The notes: generated from the letters alone by a model not told the origin. A stretch of 64,000 nt of DNA from Actinomadura chibensis NBRC 106107 (GCF_001552135.1 NZ_BCQP01000017.1:248001-312000), one strand, 5' to 3'. Counted from the first letter of the stretch, positions 8,462 to 18,395 are shown. Numbers and translations: made by a program.

Positions 8462-8965
8462 TTAACGCTTGCTGTACTGCGGAGCCTTGCGGGCCTTCTT
8501 GAGGCCGGCCTTCTTGCGCTCGGGGACGCGGGCGTCGCGCGTCAGGAATCCGGCCTTCTTCAGGGCCGGGCGGTGCTCGATGTTCGCGAACTGGAGGGCC
8601 CGGGAGATGCCGAGGCGCAGCGCGCCCGCCTGCCCGGTGGTGCCGCCGCCGCCGACGCGGGCGAGGACGTCGAACTGGCCCTCAAGGCCGAGCAGCACGA
8701 ACGGCTCGTTCACGATCTGCTGGTGGACCTTGTTCGGGAAGTACTGGTCCAGGGTGCGGCCGTTGATCTTCCACTTGCCGCTGCCGGGGACGATGCGGAC
8801 CCGCGCGATGGCCTGCTTGCGGCGGCCGGTCCCGGCGGCCGGGCCGGTGGCGACCGGCTGGCCGAGGTAGCTCTCGCCGGCGGCCTCGGGGGTCTCGGTG
8901 CTGTACTCGGACGGTGCGTCCTCGTACGAGTCGAGCTCGGGGCTCGTCTCGGTCATGTCGTCCAC
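8462..8965 (-). CDS. rpsI: 30S ribosomal protein S9
   Basis: A 167-residue protein. Residues from about 45 on are the conserved S9 domain ([19 protein letters not shown], then the C-terminal KAPQYSKR tail that reaches the P-site tRNA). The ~40-residue acidic N-terminal extension is usual in actinobacteria. The start is GTG 8963-8965 with GAGGAG six bases upstream; an ATG three codons later is an alternative. It follows rplM as the second gene of the operon. Confidence 0.97.
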   Translation of the reverse strand: MDDMTETSPELDSYEDAPSEYSTETPEAAGESYLGQPVATGPAAGTGRRKQAIARVRIVPGSGKWKINGRTLDQYFPNKVHQQIVNEPFVLLGLEGQFDVLARVGGGGTTGQAGALRLGISRALQFANIEHRPALKKAGFLTRDARVPERKKAGLKKARKAPQYSKR

Positions 8966-9058
8966 GGTTCTCCTCGGTTTTCTAGCCAGGGCGGCGGACC
9001 CGTTCGCACGGGCGCCCCGGCGGCCACTTTTTCAAGGGTGCGCCCGGAGGCGCGGGGC

Positions 9059-9511
9059 TCACTTCTGGATCTGGCTGATCTGGGTGATCTCGAACGGGAC
9101 CGGCTTCTGCGCCTGGTGCGGGTGGTCGGGCCCGGCGTAGACCTTCACCTTGCCGAACATCTTCCGGCCGAGGGAGTTCTTGGGCAGCATGCCCTTGATC
9201 GCCTTCTCGACGGCCCGCTCGGGGTGCTTGGCCATGAGGTCGGCGTACTTGACCGACCGCAGGCCGCCCGGGTAGCCGGAGTGCCGGTAGGCCTTCTTCT
9301 GCTCCAGCTTGTTGCCGGACAGCGACACCTTGTCGGCGTTCACGATGACGACGAAGTCACCGGTGTCGAGGTGCGGAGCGTAGATCGGCTTGTGCTTGCC
9401 CCGGAGCAACTGCGCGACCTGACTGGCGAGACGGCCCAGCACGACATCGGTCGCGTCGATGACGTACCACTGACGCTGGACGTCAGCGGGCTTAGGGGTG
9501 TACGTGCGCAC
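9059..9511 (-). CDS. rplM: 50S ribosomal protein L13
   Basis: A 150-residue L13, containing the family signature around [15 protein letters not shown] and [14 protein letters not shown]. The GTG at 9509-9511 ([19 protein letters not shown] follows) is the family start and has an AAGG about eight bases upstream; the longer open frame back to 9787 is noncoding leader. It is the first gene of the rplM-rpsI operon. Confidence 0.96.
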   Translation of the reverse strand: MRTYTPKPADVQRQWYVIDATDVVLGRLASQVAQLLRGKHKPIYAPHLDTGDFVVIVNADKVSLSGNKLEQKKAYRHSGYPGGLRSVKYADLMAKHPERAVEKAIKGMLPKNSLGRKMFGKVKVYAGPDHPHQAQKPVPFEITQISQIQK

Positions 9512-9757
9512 GTCGTCAGCCTTCGTTTCTCGTCGACTTTCAGCGGTTTCGATCCTCGCCCGGCCCAGTGGACGGGCGCCATCAGCGGATTTCCTGCTCG
9601 CGCCGACCAGAGGATCGTCCGATCCGGCGCTCCGGGAGCCGGGGCCCGGACCGGCGGCCACGCCGACAGACGCGGACACCACGGGGAAACACCGGCACGT
9701 CGTCGCGTCGTCTCCCGCCCGCCGAACGGCGCGCGTCGACGCACACAACAAATACGC

Positions 9758-9787
9758 AGGATACTCGCCCGCGCGCCCGAGGGTCAA
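9758..9787 (-). promoter_or_regulatory. promoter of the rplM-rpsI operon and its leader
   Basis: In the minus direction TTGACC (9782-9787) and TATCCT (9758-9763) are separated by 18 bases, a good match to housekeeping actinobacterial promoters. The predicted start near 9751 leaves a leader of about 240 bases (9512-9751) before the L13 start. That is long enough for autogenous control, but I see no single dominant hairpin in it. The remaining sequence up to 9919 is GC-rich, and the divergent promoter of the CAP gene must lie there but was not resolved. Confidence 0.7.
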
Positions 9788-9919
9788 AACGGGACGGCGA
9801 GTCGGCCCGCACGCACCTCTCGCGCCTCCGCCCCCGTCCTGGAAACGGAACGGTCAGCGCCCTTCAGGCTACCCGTAGTAGTTGTTCCGCCCTTTTAAGA
9901 CGATCTTTCATAACAGGGG

Positions 9920-11029
9920 TTGTATGCCGGGATATGGTGCCGGGCGACCGGTCCACGCCGGCTCAGGCCGGCCCGCACCCGGGAGCCCCCGCTGTCCACT
10001 CCCCGCAGACCAGGTGACCCCGCCGGACGCCGCCCGCCCGCCTACTCCGGGCCCCGCGACGCCGCGTCCCGGCCCGCCGCCGCGCGCCGCCCCCCGCACC
10101 CCGAGGACACGCTCGTCGCCGGAGGCCCGCGCCGCGCCACGTCCCAGCAGCAGGGCACGTCCCAGCACGACTCCCCCCGGCACGGCGCGTCCCGCCCGGG
10201 CCGTGCCGCTCCGCCGCCGGGCGGGCGCGGACCCCGGCCGGACCGCGGCCGCGAGCGCTCCCGCGGCAGGCGCGCCACCGCGATCGTGGTGGCCGTCGCC
10301 GCGTCCGGGCTCGCCGTGAGCACCGGCGTCGCGCTCGACCGGGTCGTCCTGCCCGAGCTGCGGTCGGAGCGGACGGCCGCGTCCGGGCCGGGTGCGGAGC
10401 CGTCCGCGCTGCTCTCGCCCGGTCCGCAGAGCGACGAGACCACCGCCGCGGGCACGGGCACGGGCACGGCGGGCGGCGGGACGGCGTCCGGCGGCGCCCC
10501 CGCGCCCACCGCGCAGGAGCAGACGCCGCCGCTGAAGCCGATGCGCGCGCCGGGGTCGGCCGCGAAGCCGTCCAAGCCGGACGCGCCGTCCACCCCGGAC
10601 AAGCCGCCCGCCGACACCGGCACGCCCGGCGGCGGCGGGACGCCCGGATCGTCCGGCCCCGAGGCCGCCGTGATCGCGCTCACCAACGCCGAGCGCGCCA
10701 AGGCCGGGTGCAGGCCGCTGCGCGCGGACGAGCGGCTCGCCACCGCCGCCCGCAAGCACTCCGCCGACATGGCGGCCAACGACTACTTCGACCACACGTC
10801 CCGCAACGGCGACAGCCCGTGGGAGCGGATGGAGGACGCCGGGTACCCGAGCCCCGGCGCGGAGAACATCGCCAAGGGCTACCCCACGGCGCAGGCCGTC
10901 ATGGAAGGCTGGATGAACAGCCCGGGCCACCGCGCCAACATCCTGAACTGCGACCTGCGCGCCATCGGGGTGGGGCGGGCGTCCGGCTCCGGCGGCCCGG
11001 TGTGGACGCAGGACTTCGGCTGGAAGTGA
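9920..11029 (+). CDS. membrane-anchored CAP (SCP-like) domain protein
   Basis: Up to 369 residues. The first ~115 are Arg/Pro/Gly-rich and disordered, a hydrophobic segment follows (about 118-138), then a Pro/Thr/Gly linker and a C-terminal CAP domain (about 248-369) with the family motifs LTNAERAKAGC, HSADMAANDYFDHTS, ENIAKGYPTAQAVMEGWMNS and GHRANILN. The CAP fold is typically secreted and of varied, often unknown, activity. The start is uncertain. The only early in-frame starts are TTG 9920 (poorly spaced ribosome site) and CTG 9992 with GGGAG six bases upstream; the nearby ATG at 9924 is in another frame. Confidence 0.8.
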   Translation: MYAGIWCRATGPRRLRPARTREPPLSTPRRPGDPAGRRPPAYSGPRDAASRPAAARRPPHPEDTLVAGGPRRATSQQQGTSQHDSPRHGASRPGRAAPPPGGRGPRPDRGRERSRGRRATAIVVAVAASGLAVSTGVALDRVVLPELRSERTAASGPGAEPSALLSPGPQSDETTAAGTGTGTAGGGTASGGAPAPTAQEQTPPLKPMRAPGSAAKPSKPDAPSTPDKPPADTGTPGGGGTPGSSGPEAAVIALTNAERAKAGCRPLRADERLATAARKHSADMAANDYFDHTSRNGDSPWERMEDAGYPSPGAENIAKGYPTAQAVMEGWMNSPGHRANILNCDLRAIGVGRASGSGGPVWTQDFGWK

Positions 11030-11145
11030 TCGTCGCGCTCCGGGCGGTGACCTTCGGCGAACCACCCGCGCCCGGTTCGCCCCCATGTCATGGTGGGTGT
11101 CTCGAAGGTCCAGAGCCCTGAACGAGGAACGGTAAGGTCCAAGCC

Positions 11146-12429
11146 ATGGGTTATCCGGGCGATCAAGGCAGGCCCGGCGACCGGCCCCCGGGACGGCCGC
11201 CGCACGCGCCGTACGGCACCGACGACGACGACCCCTTCCCGCCCCGCGGTGAGGCCGCCTTCGGCTACCGCGACGAGGCCCCCTTCGCACCCCGTGACGA
11301 GGGCTCCGGCGGGCAGCAGTACGGCGCCGAGCCGTTCGCCGAGCCGTTCGCCGGTCCGCCCGGCCAGACCTCCTCGTGGACGGACGACACCCCGGCCTGG
11401 TCGGAACAGCCGTCCGCCTCCCCTTGGTCCGACCCGCAGGCGGGCACCGCCTGGTCCGAGCAGAAGAGCGATTCCGCCTGGCCGGACCAGAAGAGCGACT
11501 CCGGCTGGTCGGACCAGAAGGCCGACTCCGGGTGGCCCGAGCAGCAGGCCGGTCCCGGTTGGTCCGACCAGCCCGTCGCCGGGAGCGCGCACGCCCAGGG
11601 GGACGACCCCTTCGGCTCCCCCGACCCCTACGGCGGCTTCGAGCCCACCCCGCCCGGCCCGGCCCCGGAGTCGTCCGGACCGGGATCCGGCGGGACGGGC
11701 CGCCGCAACATGCCGCTGATCATCGGCGGCGCGGCGGTCGCGGGGCTGCTCCTGATCGGCGGCGGCGTCGCGCTGTCGTCCGTCCTGAAGGACGACCCCA
11801 AGCCGAAGAAGCCGAAGCCGTCCGCGGCGGCGACGCAGCCGCAGGCCGCGCCTAGCCCGACGCAGCCCGTCCTCGCGCCGGTGAAGCTGCGGAGCCGCGC
11901 CACCGACCCGAAGCCGCTGACCCTCAAGGAGGTCTTCGGCAACGGCAAGTTCAAGGTCGGCAAGTACCAGTACGTCCGGACGGCCGCGAACGCCCAGAAG
12001 GGCTGCACCGCGATCGCGGGCGGCGCGGCGCTCGACAAGGCCCTCAAGGGCGGCTCCTGCACGCAGGTGCTCCGGGCCACGTACGCGCTGAGCAACGGCT
12101 CGCTGATCGGCACCGTCGGCGTGTTCAACCTGGAGACCGAGGCGGCGGCCAAGAAGGCCGTCAAGGCCGCCGCCGCCAAGGACGCCTTCCTGCTGGCGCT
12201 GCCCGGCAAGGGCGTCTCCAAGACCAACGGCAAGGGCGAGGCGCTCGGCACCTCCGAGGCCCGCGGCCACTACCTGATCATGACCTGGGTACAGCGGCCG
12301 GACGGCAAGCGGATCGCCGCCAAGTACCATGCCGCCGTCCGCGTCTTCGGAACCCAGATGGTGAAGGGCAGCAACCTCGCGCTCGCCCTGCACTACAGGG
12401 AAACCGAAGGCAAACCCCTCCAAAAGTGA
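11146..12429 (+). CDS. single-pass membrane protein with W-repeat N-terminus, paralogue A
   Basis: A 427-residue protein that I do not recognise. The cytoplasmic part (1-185) is acidic and low complexity. It includes a run (about residues 80-147) where Trp recurs roughly every ten residues in units such as AWSEQKSD and GWSDQKAD. A membrane segment MPLIIGGAAVAGLLLIGG spans about 188-208. The extracytoplasmic domain (about 255-427) starts PLTLKEVFG and contains two Cys separated by about 20 residues. The same domain plan and recognisable sequence recur in the next gene, 24 bases downstream. The ribosome site is AAGG about eight bases before ATG. Confidence 0.7.
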   Translation: MGYPGDQGRPGDRPPGRPPHAPYGTDDDDPFPPRGEAAFGYRDEAPFAPRDEGSGGQQYGAEPFAEPFAGPPGQTSSWTDDTPAWSEQPSASPWSDPQAGTAWSEQKSDSAWPDQKSDSGWSDQKADSGWPEQQAGPGWSDQPVAGSAHAQGDDPFGSPDPYGGFEPTPPGPAPESSGPGSGGTGRRNMPLIIGGAAVAGLLLIGGGVALSSVLKDDPKPKKPKPSAAATQPQAAPSPTQPVLAPVKLRSRATDPKPLTLKEVFGNGKFKVGKYQYVRTAANAQKGCTAIAGGAALDKALKGGSCTQVLRATYALSNGSLIGTVGVFNLETEAAAKKAVKAAAAKDAFLLALPGKGVSKTNGKGEALGTSEARGHYLIMTWVQRPDGKRIAAKYHAAVRVFGTQMVKGSNLALALHYRETEGKPLQK

Positions 12430-12453
12430 CCGGCTTGAATACCCTCTCTGCCT

Positions 12454-14031
12454 ATGTCTGGACCTAGAGACACACGGGACGCCGCCGAGCCCGCGGGGAC
12501 GCCCACCGTCCCCGCCGACCCGGCGGAGTCCTCGGCGCCCGCCTCGCTCAGGCCGCCCGCGTTCGGCCTGGAGGCTCCCTGGTGGGCCGCCGAGTCCGCG
12601 GCGGACACCGTCCCGCTCACCGGCGCCCCGGCGACCGCGCCCGCCCCGCGTCCCGCCCTCGACGACGCGACCGGCGACGCCGCCGCGCCCACGCAGGACG
12701 CCCCGCCCGAGGCCGCCCCGTCCGACGACGTGGCCGCCACGGACGCGCCTGGCGACTCCTCCGCGCCGGGTGACGCGGGAGCCTCCGGCCCGCCGCCCGG
12801 GACGCTCGTCGCCGGGCTGGGCGTGCCCAGCGTCGACTCGCGCCGCGCCGTGCCCGCCCGGCCGCTCGTGAAGCCGCCGCCCGCGTTCGGCGAGACCGAC
12901 CCGGACGGCTTCCCGGCCGTCCGCCCGCGGGACGACGCCACGGACGACGACGACCTCGCGGACGAGCCCGCCCCAGCGGCTCCGGAAAAACCGGAAAACC
13001 GGGTGGCCCCCCAGGCCGAGGAGACAGCCGCCGACACCACCACCGTCGACACCACCGTGGACGAGTCGGCCTTCGAGAAGGCCCGGCGCGCGGAGGACGA
13101 GTCGTCCGCGGCGCTGGCGCCCGTCCTGGTGCCGGACGCGATCCTGCCGCCCGGCGTCGTCCCGCCCACCGGCAGCGGCCCGTTCCCCACCGGCGGGACG
13201 GGCGGGCCCGCGGCGGTCGGCGGCGAGCAGCACACCGTGATCACGCCGGTCTACCACGCCGAGGGCGGCGTCCCGATCGACACGCCGCCGCCCCCGGGCG
13301 CCCCGCCGCGCCGGACGCCGCGCGGCGGCGACGGCGGCAGCAAGAGCCGCATCGTGCTGATCGGCGGCGGCGCGGGGCTCATCCTCGCCGCGGCCGTCGG
13401 CCTGTTCGCGATCGGCGCCGACTCCGGTGGCGGAAAGAACGACAAATCCGCTGGCGGGCCCGCCACGCAGGCGGCCCCGGCGGCGACGCCGTCGTCCGCG
13501 ACCCGGGCGCCCGTGGACATCGGCGACGAGAAGACCGACCCCCAGGACCTCACCTTCCGCGACGTGTTCCCCACGCAGGTGATCCAGCTCGGCGGGCGCA
13601 CCTACTCCCGCGAGCGCTGGTCCCTCAACCGGGACGTGTCGTACGCGGCGCGCGGCTCGATGCTGCGCGCGCTCCTCCAGGAGAAGTGCCGCAAGATCGT
13701 CCGCGCGACGTACATCGACAAGGGCCGGGCGCTCGCCGTCACGTCCGGGATCGCGGTGCTGCCGACGAAGGACGCCGCGCTCCGCATCAGCAAGGCCGGA
13801 AGCCCCGCGAAGTACGAGTGGTTCCGCGGCATGGGCGGCAAGCACGCCCCCGACCTCGACCGCGCGGGCGGCTACGCCGCCGCCACGGTGCGCGGACGCT
13901 ACGTCGCCTACGCCTACGTGCAGTGGGCGAACGGCAAGCAGGCCAAGCCCGGCGACCCCGTGATCAAGGAAGCGGCCCAGCAGTTCCTGGACTACGACCT
14001 CCGCCCCATCCTCGCCCGCGCGGGCGGCTGA
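12454..14031 (+). CDS. single-pass membrane protein with acidic/Pro-rich N-terminus, paralogue B
   Basis: A 525-residue protein with a ~285-residue disordered Ala/Pro/Asp-rich cytoplasmic region, a membrane segment IVLIGGGAGLILAAAVGLF (about 294-312) and an extracytoplasmic C-terminal domain (about 355-525). That domain aligns with the upstream gene: LTFRDVFPTQ with LTLKEVFGNG, CRKIVRATYIDKG with CTQVLRATYALSN, and AYVQWANGKQ with TWVQRPDGKR. The pair probably arose by tandem duplication. No catalytic motif is visible. A role as an envelope sensor or binding protein is a guess. Confidence 0.7.
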   Translation: MSGPRDTRDAAEPAGTPTVPADPAESSAPASLRPPAFGLEAPWWAAESAADTVPLTGAPATAPAPRPALDDATGDAAAPTQDAPPEAAPSDDVAATDAPGDSSAPGDAGASGPPPGTLVAGLGVPSVDSRRAVPARPLVKPPPAFGETDPDGFPAVRPRDDATDDDDLADEPAPAAPEKPENRVAPQAEETAADTTTVDTTVDESAFEKARRAEDESSAALAPVLVPDAILPPGVVPPTGSGPFPTGGTGGPAAVGGEQHTVITPVYHAEGGVPIDTPPPPGAPPRRTPRGGDGGSKSRIVLIGGGAGLILAAAVGLFAIGADSGGGKNDKSAGGPATQAAPAATPSSATRAPVDIGDEKTDPQDLTFRDVFPTQVIQLGGRTYSRERWSLNRDVSYAARGSMLRALLQEKCRKIVRATYIDKGRALAVTSGIAVLPTKDAALRISKAGSPAKYEWFRGMGGKHAPDLDRAGGYAAATVRGRYVAYAYVQWANGKQAKPGDPVIKEAAQQFLDYDLRPILARAGG

Positions 14032-14045
14032 CCCGGAAGAGTCGC

Positions 14046-15002
14046 TCAGGAGGCGCCGCGCCAGGCGGCGTTCTCCGGGGCCTCGCCGACCTCCTCGGGT
14101 TCCGCTCGCGCGGCGGCCTCGGCGGCCTCGGCGGCCTGGACGGCGGCGGCGGCGTTCAGGGTCCGGACGCGCCGGGTCTCCTGCGCGCGCTTGGCGAGGC
14201 TGTTGTCGTCCGGGTAGCGGATCTCCTCCAGCGACAGCCCGTGCGCGGGCGCGACGTTCACCCCCGAGTCGCGGACGCGGGCGGCGAGCACCTCGGCGGG
14301 CCACTCCACCTCGCGGCGGCCGTCCCCGACCATCAGCAGCGCGCCGACCAGGGCGCGCACCATCGAATGGCAAAACGCGTCCGCCTCCACCGTCGCGAGC
14401 GCCAGGTGCGGGTCGCGCTCGTCGCGCGCCCACTCGTAGCGCAGCAGCTCCCGGATGGTCGTCGCGCCCTCCCGCTTCCGGCAGTACGCGGCGAAGTCGT
14501 TCTCGCCGACGAGGCGCCGCGCGGCGGCGTTCATCCGGTCCAGGTTCAGCGGGCGCGGGTGCCACAGCACGTCGTGCCGCCGCAGCGGCTCCACCCCGAA
14601 CGGGTTGTCGCACACCCGGTACACGTAGCGGCGGGACAGGGCGGAGAACCGCGCGTCGAACCCCTCCGGGGCCGCGGACACCCGCCACACCCGGACGTCC
14701 GGCGGCAGCAGCCCGGCGAGGCGGCGCGGCATCGTCCCGTTGACGGCCGAGTAGGCGGCGACGGGCACCACGAGGTGCGCGACCTGGCCCCGCGCGTGGA
14801 CGCCCGCGTCCGTCCGGCCGGCGACGGTGAGCATGGGCGGCGGGTCCAGGCGGAGCATGCGGGCCAGGGCGTCCTCGATGACGCCCTGCACGGTCCGCTG
14901 GTTCGGCTGTCTCGCCCAACCCGCGAAGTCGGACCCGTCATAGGAGATGTCGAGCCGCAGTCGTACCAGTGCGGTCATGTCAGCCGAGCTGTCCTTCTGC
15001 AC
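14046..15002 (-). CDS. truA: tRNA pseudouridine(38-40) synthase
   Basis: A TruA-family enzyme with the catalytic aspartate in GRTDAGVHA, and the motifs [14 protein letters not shown] at the N-terminus, RRYVYRV and [14 protein letters not shown]. It modifies the anticodon arm of many tRNAs. A ~45-residue Ala/Glu-rich tail extends beyond the usual family length. The coordinates use GTG 15000-15002, whose ribosome site is distant; the ATG at 14976-14978 ([13 protein letters not shown] follows) has GAAGGA upstream and may be the true start. It closes the alpha-operon side of the cluster after rplQ, as in other actinobacteria. Confidence 0.95.
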   Translation of the reverse strand: MQKDSSADMTALVRLRLDISYDGSDFAGWARQPNQRTVQGVIEDALARMLRLDPPPMLTVAGRTDAGVHARGQVAHLVVPVAAYSAVNGTMPRRLAGLLPPDVRVWRVSAAPEGFDARFSALSRRYVYRVCDNPFGVEPLRRHDVLWHPRPLNLDRMNAAARRLVGENDFAAYCRKREGATTIRELLRYEWARDERDPHLALATVEADAFCHSMVRALVGALLMVGDGRREVEWPAEVLAARVRDSGVNVAPAHGLSLEEIRYPDDNSLAKRAQETRRVRTLNAAAAVQAAEAAEAAARAEPEEVGEAPENAAWRGAS

Positions 15003-15076
15003 GGTGGCCGTTCCATTCTCCTCTGAGCGCTCGCTCCGCTACTGGCATGACCATGCGATCAAGTGTGGCAAAGATG

Positions 15077-15111
15077 CGGGCCCGCCGTCCCGGAGGGGGG
15101 CGGCGGGCCCG
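15077..15111 (-). terminator. hairpin between rplQ and truA
   Basis: An 11-bp perfect stem (15077-15087 with 15101-15111) and 13-base loop, 42 bases past the rplQ stop. It probably ends most rpoA-rplQ transcripts, with truA read by leak-through or from its own promoter. Confidence 0.7.
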
Positions 15112-15152
15112 TTCATCATGTCGGCCGAAACCGTAAATGCGATTGCCAAGTT

Positions 15153-15680
15153 CTACTTGGCGTCGCCGTCCTCGGACTCGGCGGCCGCGTCGGTCGCGGT
15201 GTCCTCGGCCTTGGTGTCCTCGGCCTTGGTCTCCTCGACCTCGGTCTCGGCCTCGGCCTTGGCGGGGGCCTCGTCCTCGGTCGCCTTGGCCGGGGCGGCC
15301 TTGGCGGTGGAGACGGCCGGCATCTCCTCCTGGACCAGCTCGATGACCGCCATCGGGGCGTTGTCGCCCTTGCGCGGCCCGAGCTTGGTGATCCGGGTGT
15401 AGCCGCCGGGACGGTTCTCGAAGCGCGGCGCGATCTCGGTGAAGAGCCCGTGCACGACGGACTTGTCGCGGATCGTCCGGGCGACCAGGCGACGGTTGTG
15501 CAGGTCGCCCTTCTTCGCCTTGGTGATCAGCTTCTCCGCCAGCGGACGCACCCGCCGGGCCTTGGCCTCGGTGGTGGTGATGCGGCCGTGCTCGAACAGC
15601 GCCGTCGCCAGGTTCGCCAGGATCAGGCGCTGGTGGGCGGGGCTGCCGCCGAGGCGGGGGCCCTTGGTGGGCTTGGGCAT
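15153..15680 (-). CDS. rplQ: 50S ribosomal protein L17
   Basis: A 175-residue protein. The first ~120 residues are the L17 domain ([19 protein letters not shown] at the start, [17 protein letters not shown] near its end). The last ~55 are an Ala/Glu/Asp/Thr-rich acidic extension seen in several actinobacteria. The ATG 15678-15680 has AGGAAGGA upstream. It follows rpoA by about 100 bases. Confidence 0.96.
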   Translation of the reverse strand: MPKPTKGPRLGGSPAHQRLILANLATALFEHGRITTTEAKARRVRPLAEKLITKAKKGDLHNRRLVARTIRDKSVVHGLFTEIAPRFENRPGGYTRITKLGPRKGDNAPMAVIELVQEEMPAVSTAKAAPAKATEDEAPAKAEAETEVEETKAEDTKAEDTATDAAAESEDGDAK

Positions 15681-15778
15681 TCCGGTTCCTTCCTGCACCG
15701 GCCGTACCAGGTACCGGTGTCAGCTGGTCCGCGGACGGCCGGGGAACGCGCCCCCGGCCGCCGCAGCGGATCGGGTTT

Positions 15779-16792
15779 CTAGTACTGCTCGGTCTCGGCG
15801 TAGCTCTGGTCGTCGTCGCTGTAGGTGTCGGCCGCCGCGCTCGGGTCGAACCCGGGCGGGGAGTCCTTCAGCGACAGGCCCATGTCGTTGAGCTTCTGCT
15901 TGACCTCTTCGATCGACTTGGCGCCGAAATTCCTTATATCGAGGAGGTCCTGCTCGGAGCGGGCGACGAGCTCGCCCACCGAGTGGATGCCCTCGCGCTT
16001 CAGGCAGTTGTAGGAGCGGACCGTGAGGTTCAGCTCCTCGATCGGCAGGGCCAGGTCCGCGGCGAGCGCGGCGTCCGTCGGGGACGGGCCCATGTCGATG
16101 CCCTCGGCCTCGACGTTCAGCTCCCGGGCCAGCCCGAACAGCTCGACGAGGGTCTTGCCGGCGGACGCGACCGCGTCGCGCGGCAGCATCGCCTGCTTGG
16201 TCTCCACGTCGAGGATCAGGCGGTCGAAGTCGGTGCGCTGCTCGACTCGGGTCGCCTCGACCTTGTAGGTCACCTTGAGCACGGGCGAGTAGATGGAGTC
16301 GATCGGGATCCGGCCGATCTCCTGGCCCGGCTGCTTGTTCTGCGCGGCCGAGACGTAGCCGCGGCCGCGCTCGACCGTCAGCTCCATCTCCAGCTTGGCC
16401 TTGTTGTTCAGGGTGGCGATGTGCAGGTCGGGGTTGTGGACCTCGACGCCCGCGGGCGGCGCGATGTCGGCCGCGGTCACCTCGCCCGGGCCCTGCTTGC
16501 GCAGGTACATGACGACCGGCTCGTCGTGCTCGGACGAGACGACGAGCTCCTTGAGGTTCAGGATGATGTCGGTGACGTCCTCCTTCACCCCCGGAACGGT
16601 GGAGAACTCGTGGAGGACGCCCTCGATCCGGATGCTGGTGACGGCCGCACCGGGAATCGAGGAGAGCAGGGTGCGACGCAGCGAGTTGCCGATCGTGTAG
16701 CCGAAGCCCGGCTCCAGCGGCTCGATGGTGAACCGCGACCGGTACTCGTCGACCTGCTCTTCGGTGAGAGTCGGACGCTGAGCGATGAGCAT
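15779..16792 (-). CDS. rpoA: DNA-directed RNA polymerase subunit alpha
   Basis: A 337-residue alpha subunit, full length. It has the N-terminal assembly domain ([33 protein letters not shown]), a linker, and the C-terminal domain that binds UP elements and activators ([35 protein letters not shown]), ending in an acidic tail. ATG start with GGGAAGTAGG upstream. It lies between rpsD and rplQ. Confidence 0.97.
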   Translation of the reverse strand: MLIAQRPTLTEEQVDEYRSRFTIEPLEPGFGYTIGNSLRRTLLSSIPGAAVTSIRIEGVLHEFSTVPGVKEDVTDIILNLKELVVSSEHDEPVVMYLRKQGPGEVTAADIAPPAGVEVHNPDLHIATLNNKAKLEMELTVERGRGYVSAAQNKQPGQEIGRIPIDSIYSPVLKVTYKVEATRVEQRTDFDRLILDVETKQAMLPRDAVASAGKTLVELFGLARELNVEAEGIDMGPSPTDAALAADLALPIEELNLTVRSYNCLKREGIHSVGELVARSEQDLLDIRNFGAKSIEEVKQKLNDMGLSLKDSPPGFDPSAAADTYSDDDQSYAETEQY

Positions 16793-16853
16793 TGTGGTAC
16801 CTACTTCCCGCGGTGCCCGCTATTTGACTACCGCGTTCGTGAGTGTTCCCCGT

Positions 16854-16886
16854 CCCGCCGGAATCCCACGCGGGGACTCCGGCGGG
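16854..16886 (-). other. hairpin in the rpsD-rpoA gap
   Basis: A 9-bp stem (16854-16862 with 16878-16886) with a 15-base loop lies about 12 bases past the rpsD stop. It could be a partial terminator or mRNA processing site that sets the rpoA level. No T tract follows. Confidence 0.4.
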
Positions 16887-16898
16887 GCGCGTTGAGCC

Positions 16899-17525
16899 CT
16901 ACTTGGAGTAAAGCTCGACGATCAGCTGCTCCTGGACGGGAGCGTCGATCTGCTGCCGGACGGGCAGCGAGTGCACGAAGATCCGCATCTTGTCGCCGTC
17001 CACGCCGAGCCACGCCGGGACCGGACGGTCGCCGACCTCGGCCTTGGCGACCTGGAACGGCGTCATCTCCAGCGACTTCGGCTTGACGTCGACGATGTCG
17101 GCCTCGCCGACGAGCGCCGACGGGATGTTGACCTTCTTGCCGTTGACCCGGATGTGGCCGTGCCGGATGAGCTGGCGGGCCATGTCGCGGGACTTGGCGA
17201 AGCCGCCCCGGTAGACGACGTTGTCGAGCCGCCGCTCCAGGAGGGCGAGCAGGTTGTCGCCCGTCTTGCCCTGCTGGCGGTTCGCCTCGACGTAGTAGTT
17301 GTGGAACTGCCGCTCCAGCACGCCGTAGATGCGCCGCGCCTTCTGCTTCTCGCGGAGCTGCAGCAGGTACTCGGTCTCCTTCGGCCGACCGCGCCCGTGC
17401 TCACCCGGCGGGTAGGGACGGATCTCGATCGGGCACTTCGGGCCCTCGCACTTGCTGCCCTTGAGGAACAGCTTCATCTTCTCGCGGCGGCAGAGCTTGC
17501 AGTCCGCACCGGTGTAACGAGCCAT
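16899..17525 (-). CDS. rpsD: 30S ribosomal protein S4
   Basis: A 208-residue S4. Four cysteines near the N-terminus (CKLC and CEGPKC) mark the zinc-binding C+ form. The S4 RNA-binding domain follows (ARQLIRHGHIRVNGKKVNIP). S4 nucleates 30S assembly and in many bacteria represses its own operon. It follows rpsK by 20 bases. Confidence 0.97.
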   Translation of the reverse strand: MARYTGADCKLCRREKMKLFLKGSKCEGPKCPIEIRPYPPGEHGRGRPKETEYLLQLREKQKARRIYGVLERQFHNYYVEANRQQGKTGDNLLALLERRLDNVVYRGGFAKSRDMARQLIRHGHIRVNGKKVNIPSALVGEADIVDVKPKSLEMTPFQVAKAEVGDRPVPAWLGVDGDKMRIFVHSLPVRQQIDAPVQEQLIVELYSK

Positions 17526-17545
17526 TTGTCTAGATCTCCCCTGCC

Positions 17546-17947
17546 TCAGACCCGGCGACGCTTGGGCGGGCGGCAGCCGTTGTGCGGAACGGGCGTGACG
17601 TCCTGGATCGAGCCCACCTCAAGGCCGGTCGCCTGCAGCGACCGGATGGCGGTCTCGCGGCCCGAGCCCGGGCCCTTCACGAAGACGTCGACCTTGCGCA
17701 TGCCGTGCTCCATCGCGCGCCGGGCGGCGGCCTCGGCGGCCTGCTGCGCGGCGAACGGGGTGGACTTGCGCGAGCCCTTGAACCCGACGTGGCCGGACGA
17801 GGCCCAGGAGATCACGTTGCCGTTGGGGTCGGTGATCGAGACGATCGTGTTGTTGAACGTGCTCTTGATGTGGGCGTGCCCGTGAGCGACGTTCTTCTTC
17901 TCCTTGCGGCGCACCTTCTTCGCGCCTACACGGCTCTTAGGAGGCAT
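17546..17947 (-). CDS. rpsK: 30S ribosomal protein S11
   Basis: A 133-residue S11 with a Lys/Arg-rich start and the family motifs [20 protein letters not shown] and [14 protein letters not shown], ending in the basic tail [12 protein letters not shown]. It sits between rpsM and rpsD in the alpha operon and belongs to the 30S platform. Confidence 0.97.
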   Translation of the reverse strand: MPPKSRVGAKKVRRKEKKNVAHGHAHIKSTFNNTIVSITDPNGNVISWASSGHVGFKGSRKSTPFAAQQAAEAAARRAMEHGMRKVDVFVKGPGSGRETAIRSLQATGLEVGSIQDVTPVPHNGCRPPKRRRV

Positions 17948-18014
17948 CTGCTCTCACTTTCGAGGTCATCGATCCGGAGGACCGAACTCGGCTTGGTGCC
18001 GGGGGTCCGGCGGA

Positions 18015-18395
18015 CTACTTCTTGCCGGCCTTCTTCTTGCCGGCGACGGTCTTCTTCTTGCCCTTGCGGGTGCGCGCGTTGGTCTGCGTGCGCTGGCCGT
18101 GCACGGGAAGCCCGCGCCGGTGCCGGATGCCCTGGTAGCACCCGATCTCGATCTTGCGGCGGATGTCCGCCTGGACCTCGCGGCGAAGATCACCCTCGAT
18201 CTTGTAGTTCGCCTCGATCCAGTCGCGGAGCTTCACGAGCTCGTCGTCGCCGAGCTGGTGGACCCGCAGGTCGCCGCTGATGCTGGTGCCCGCGAGGGTC
18301 TCCAGCGCCCGCGTCCGGCCGATGCCGAAGATGTAGGTGAGAGCGACCTCCAGGCGCTTTTCGCGCGGGAGGTCGACGCCGAGGAGGCGTGCCAT
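18015..18395 (-). CDS. rpsM: 30S ribosomal protein S13
   Basis: A 126-residue S13 starting [19 protein letters not shown] at ATG 18393-18395, with AAGGGA upstream. The open frame extends 40 codons further but that part is noncoding. It contains [11 protein letters not shown] and the C-terminal [20 protein letters not shown] that contacts tRNA and S19. A ~190-base gap (18396-18587) separates it from rpmJ; I saw nothing distinct there. Confidence 0.96.
   Translation of the reverse strand: MARLLGVDLPREKRLEVALTYIFGIGRTRALETLAGTSISGDLRVHQLGDDELVKLRDWIEANYKIEGDLRREVQADIRRKIEIGCYQGIRHRRGLPVHGQRTQTNARTRKGKKKTVAGKKKAGKK

Noticed and set aside
10879..14919. Very long open frame on the minus strand (over 1300 codons) through the paralogous membrane protein genes
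   Set aside because: It is antisense to two well-supported plus-strand genes and to truA in frame shift; composition is Arg/Gly/Ala noise typical of GC-rich shadow frames with no recognisable domain.
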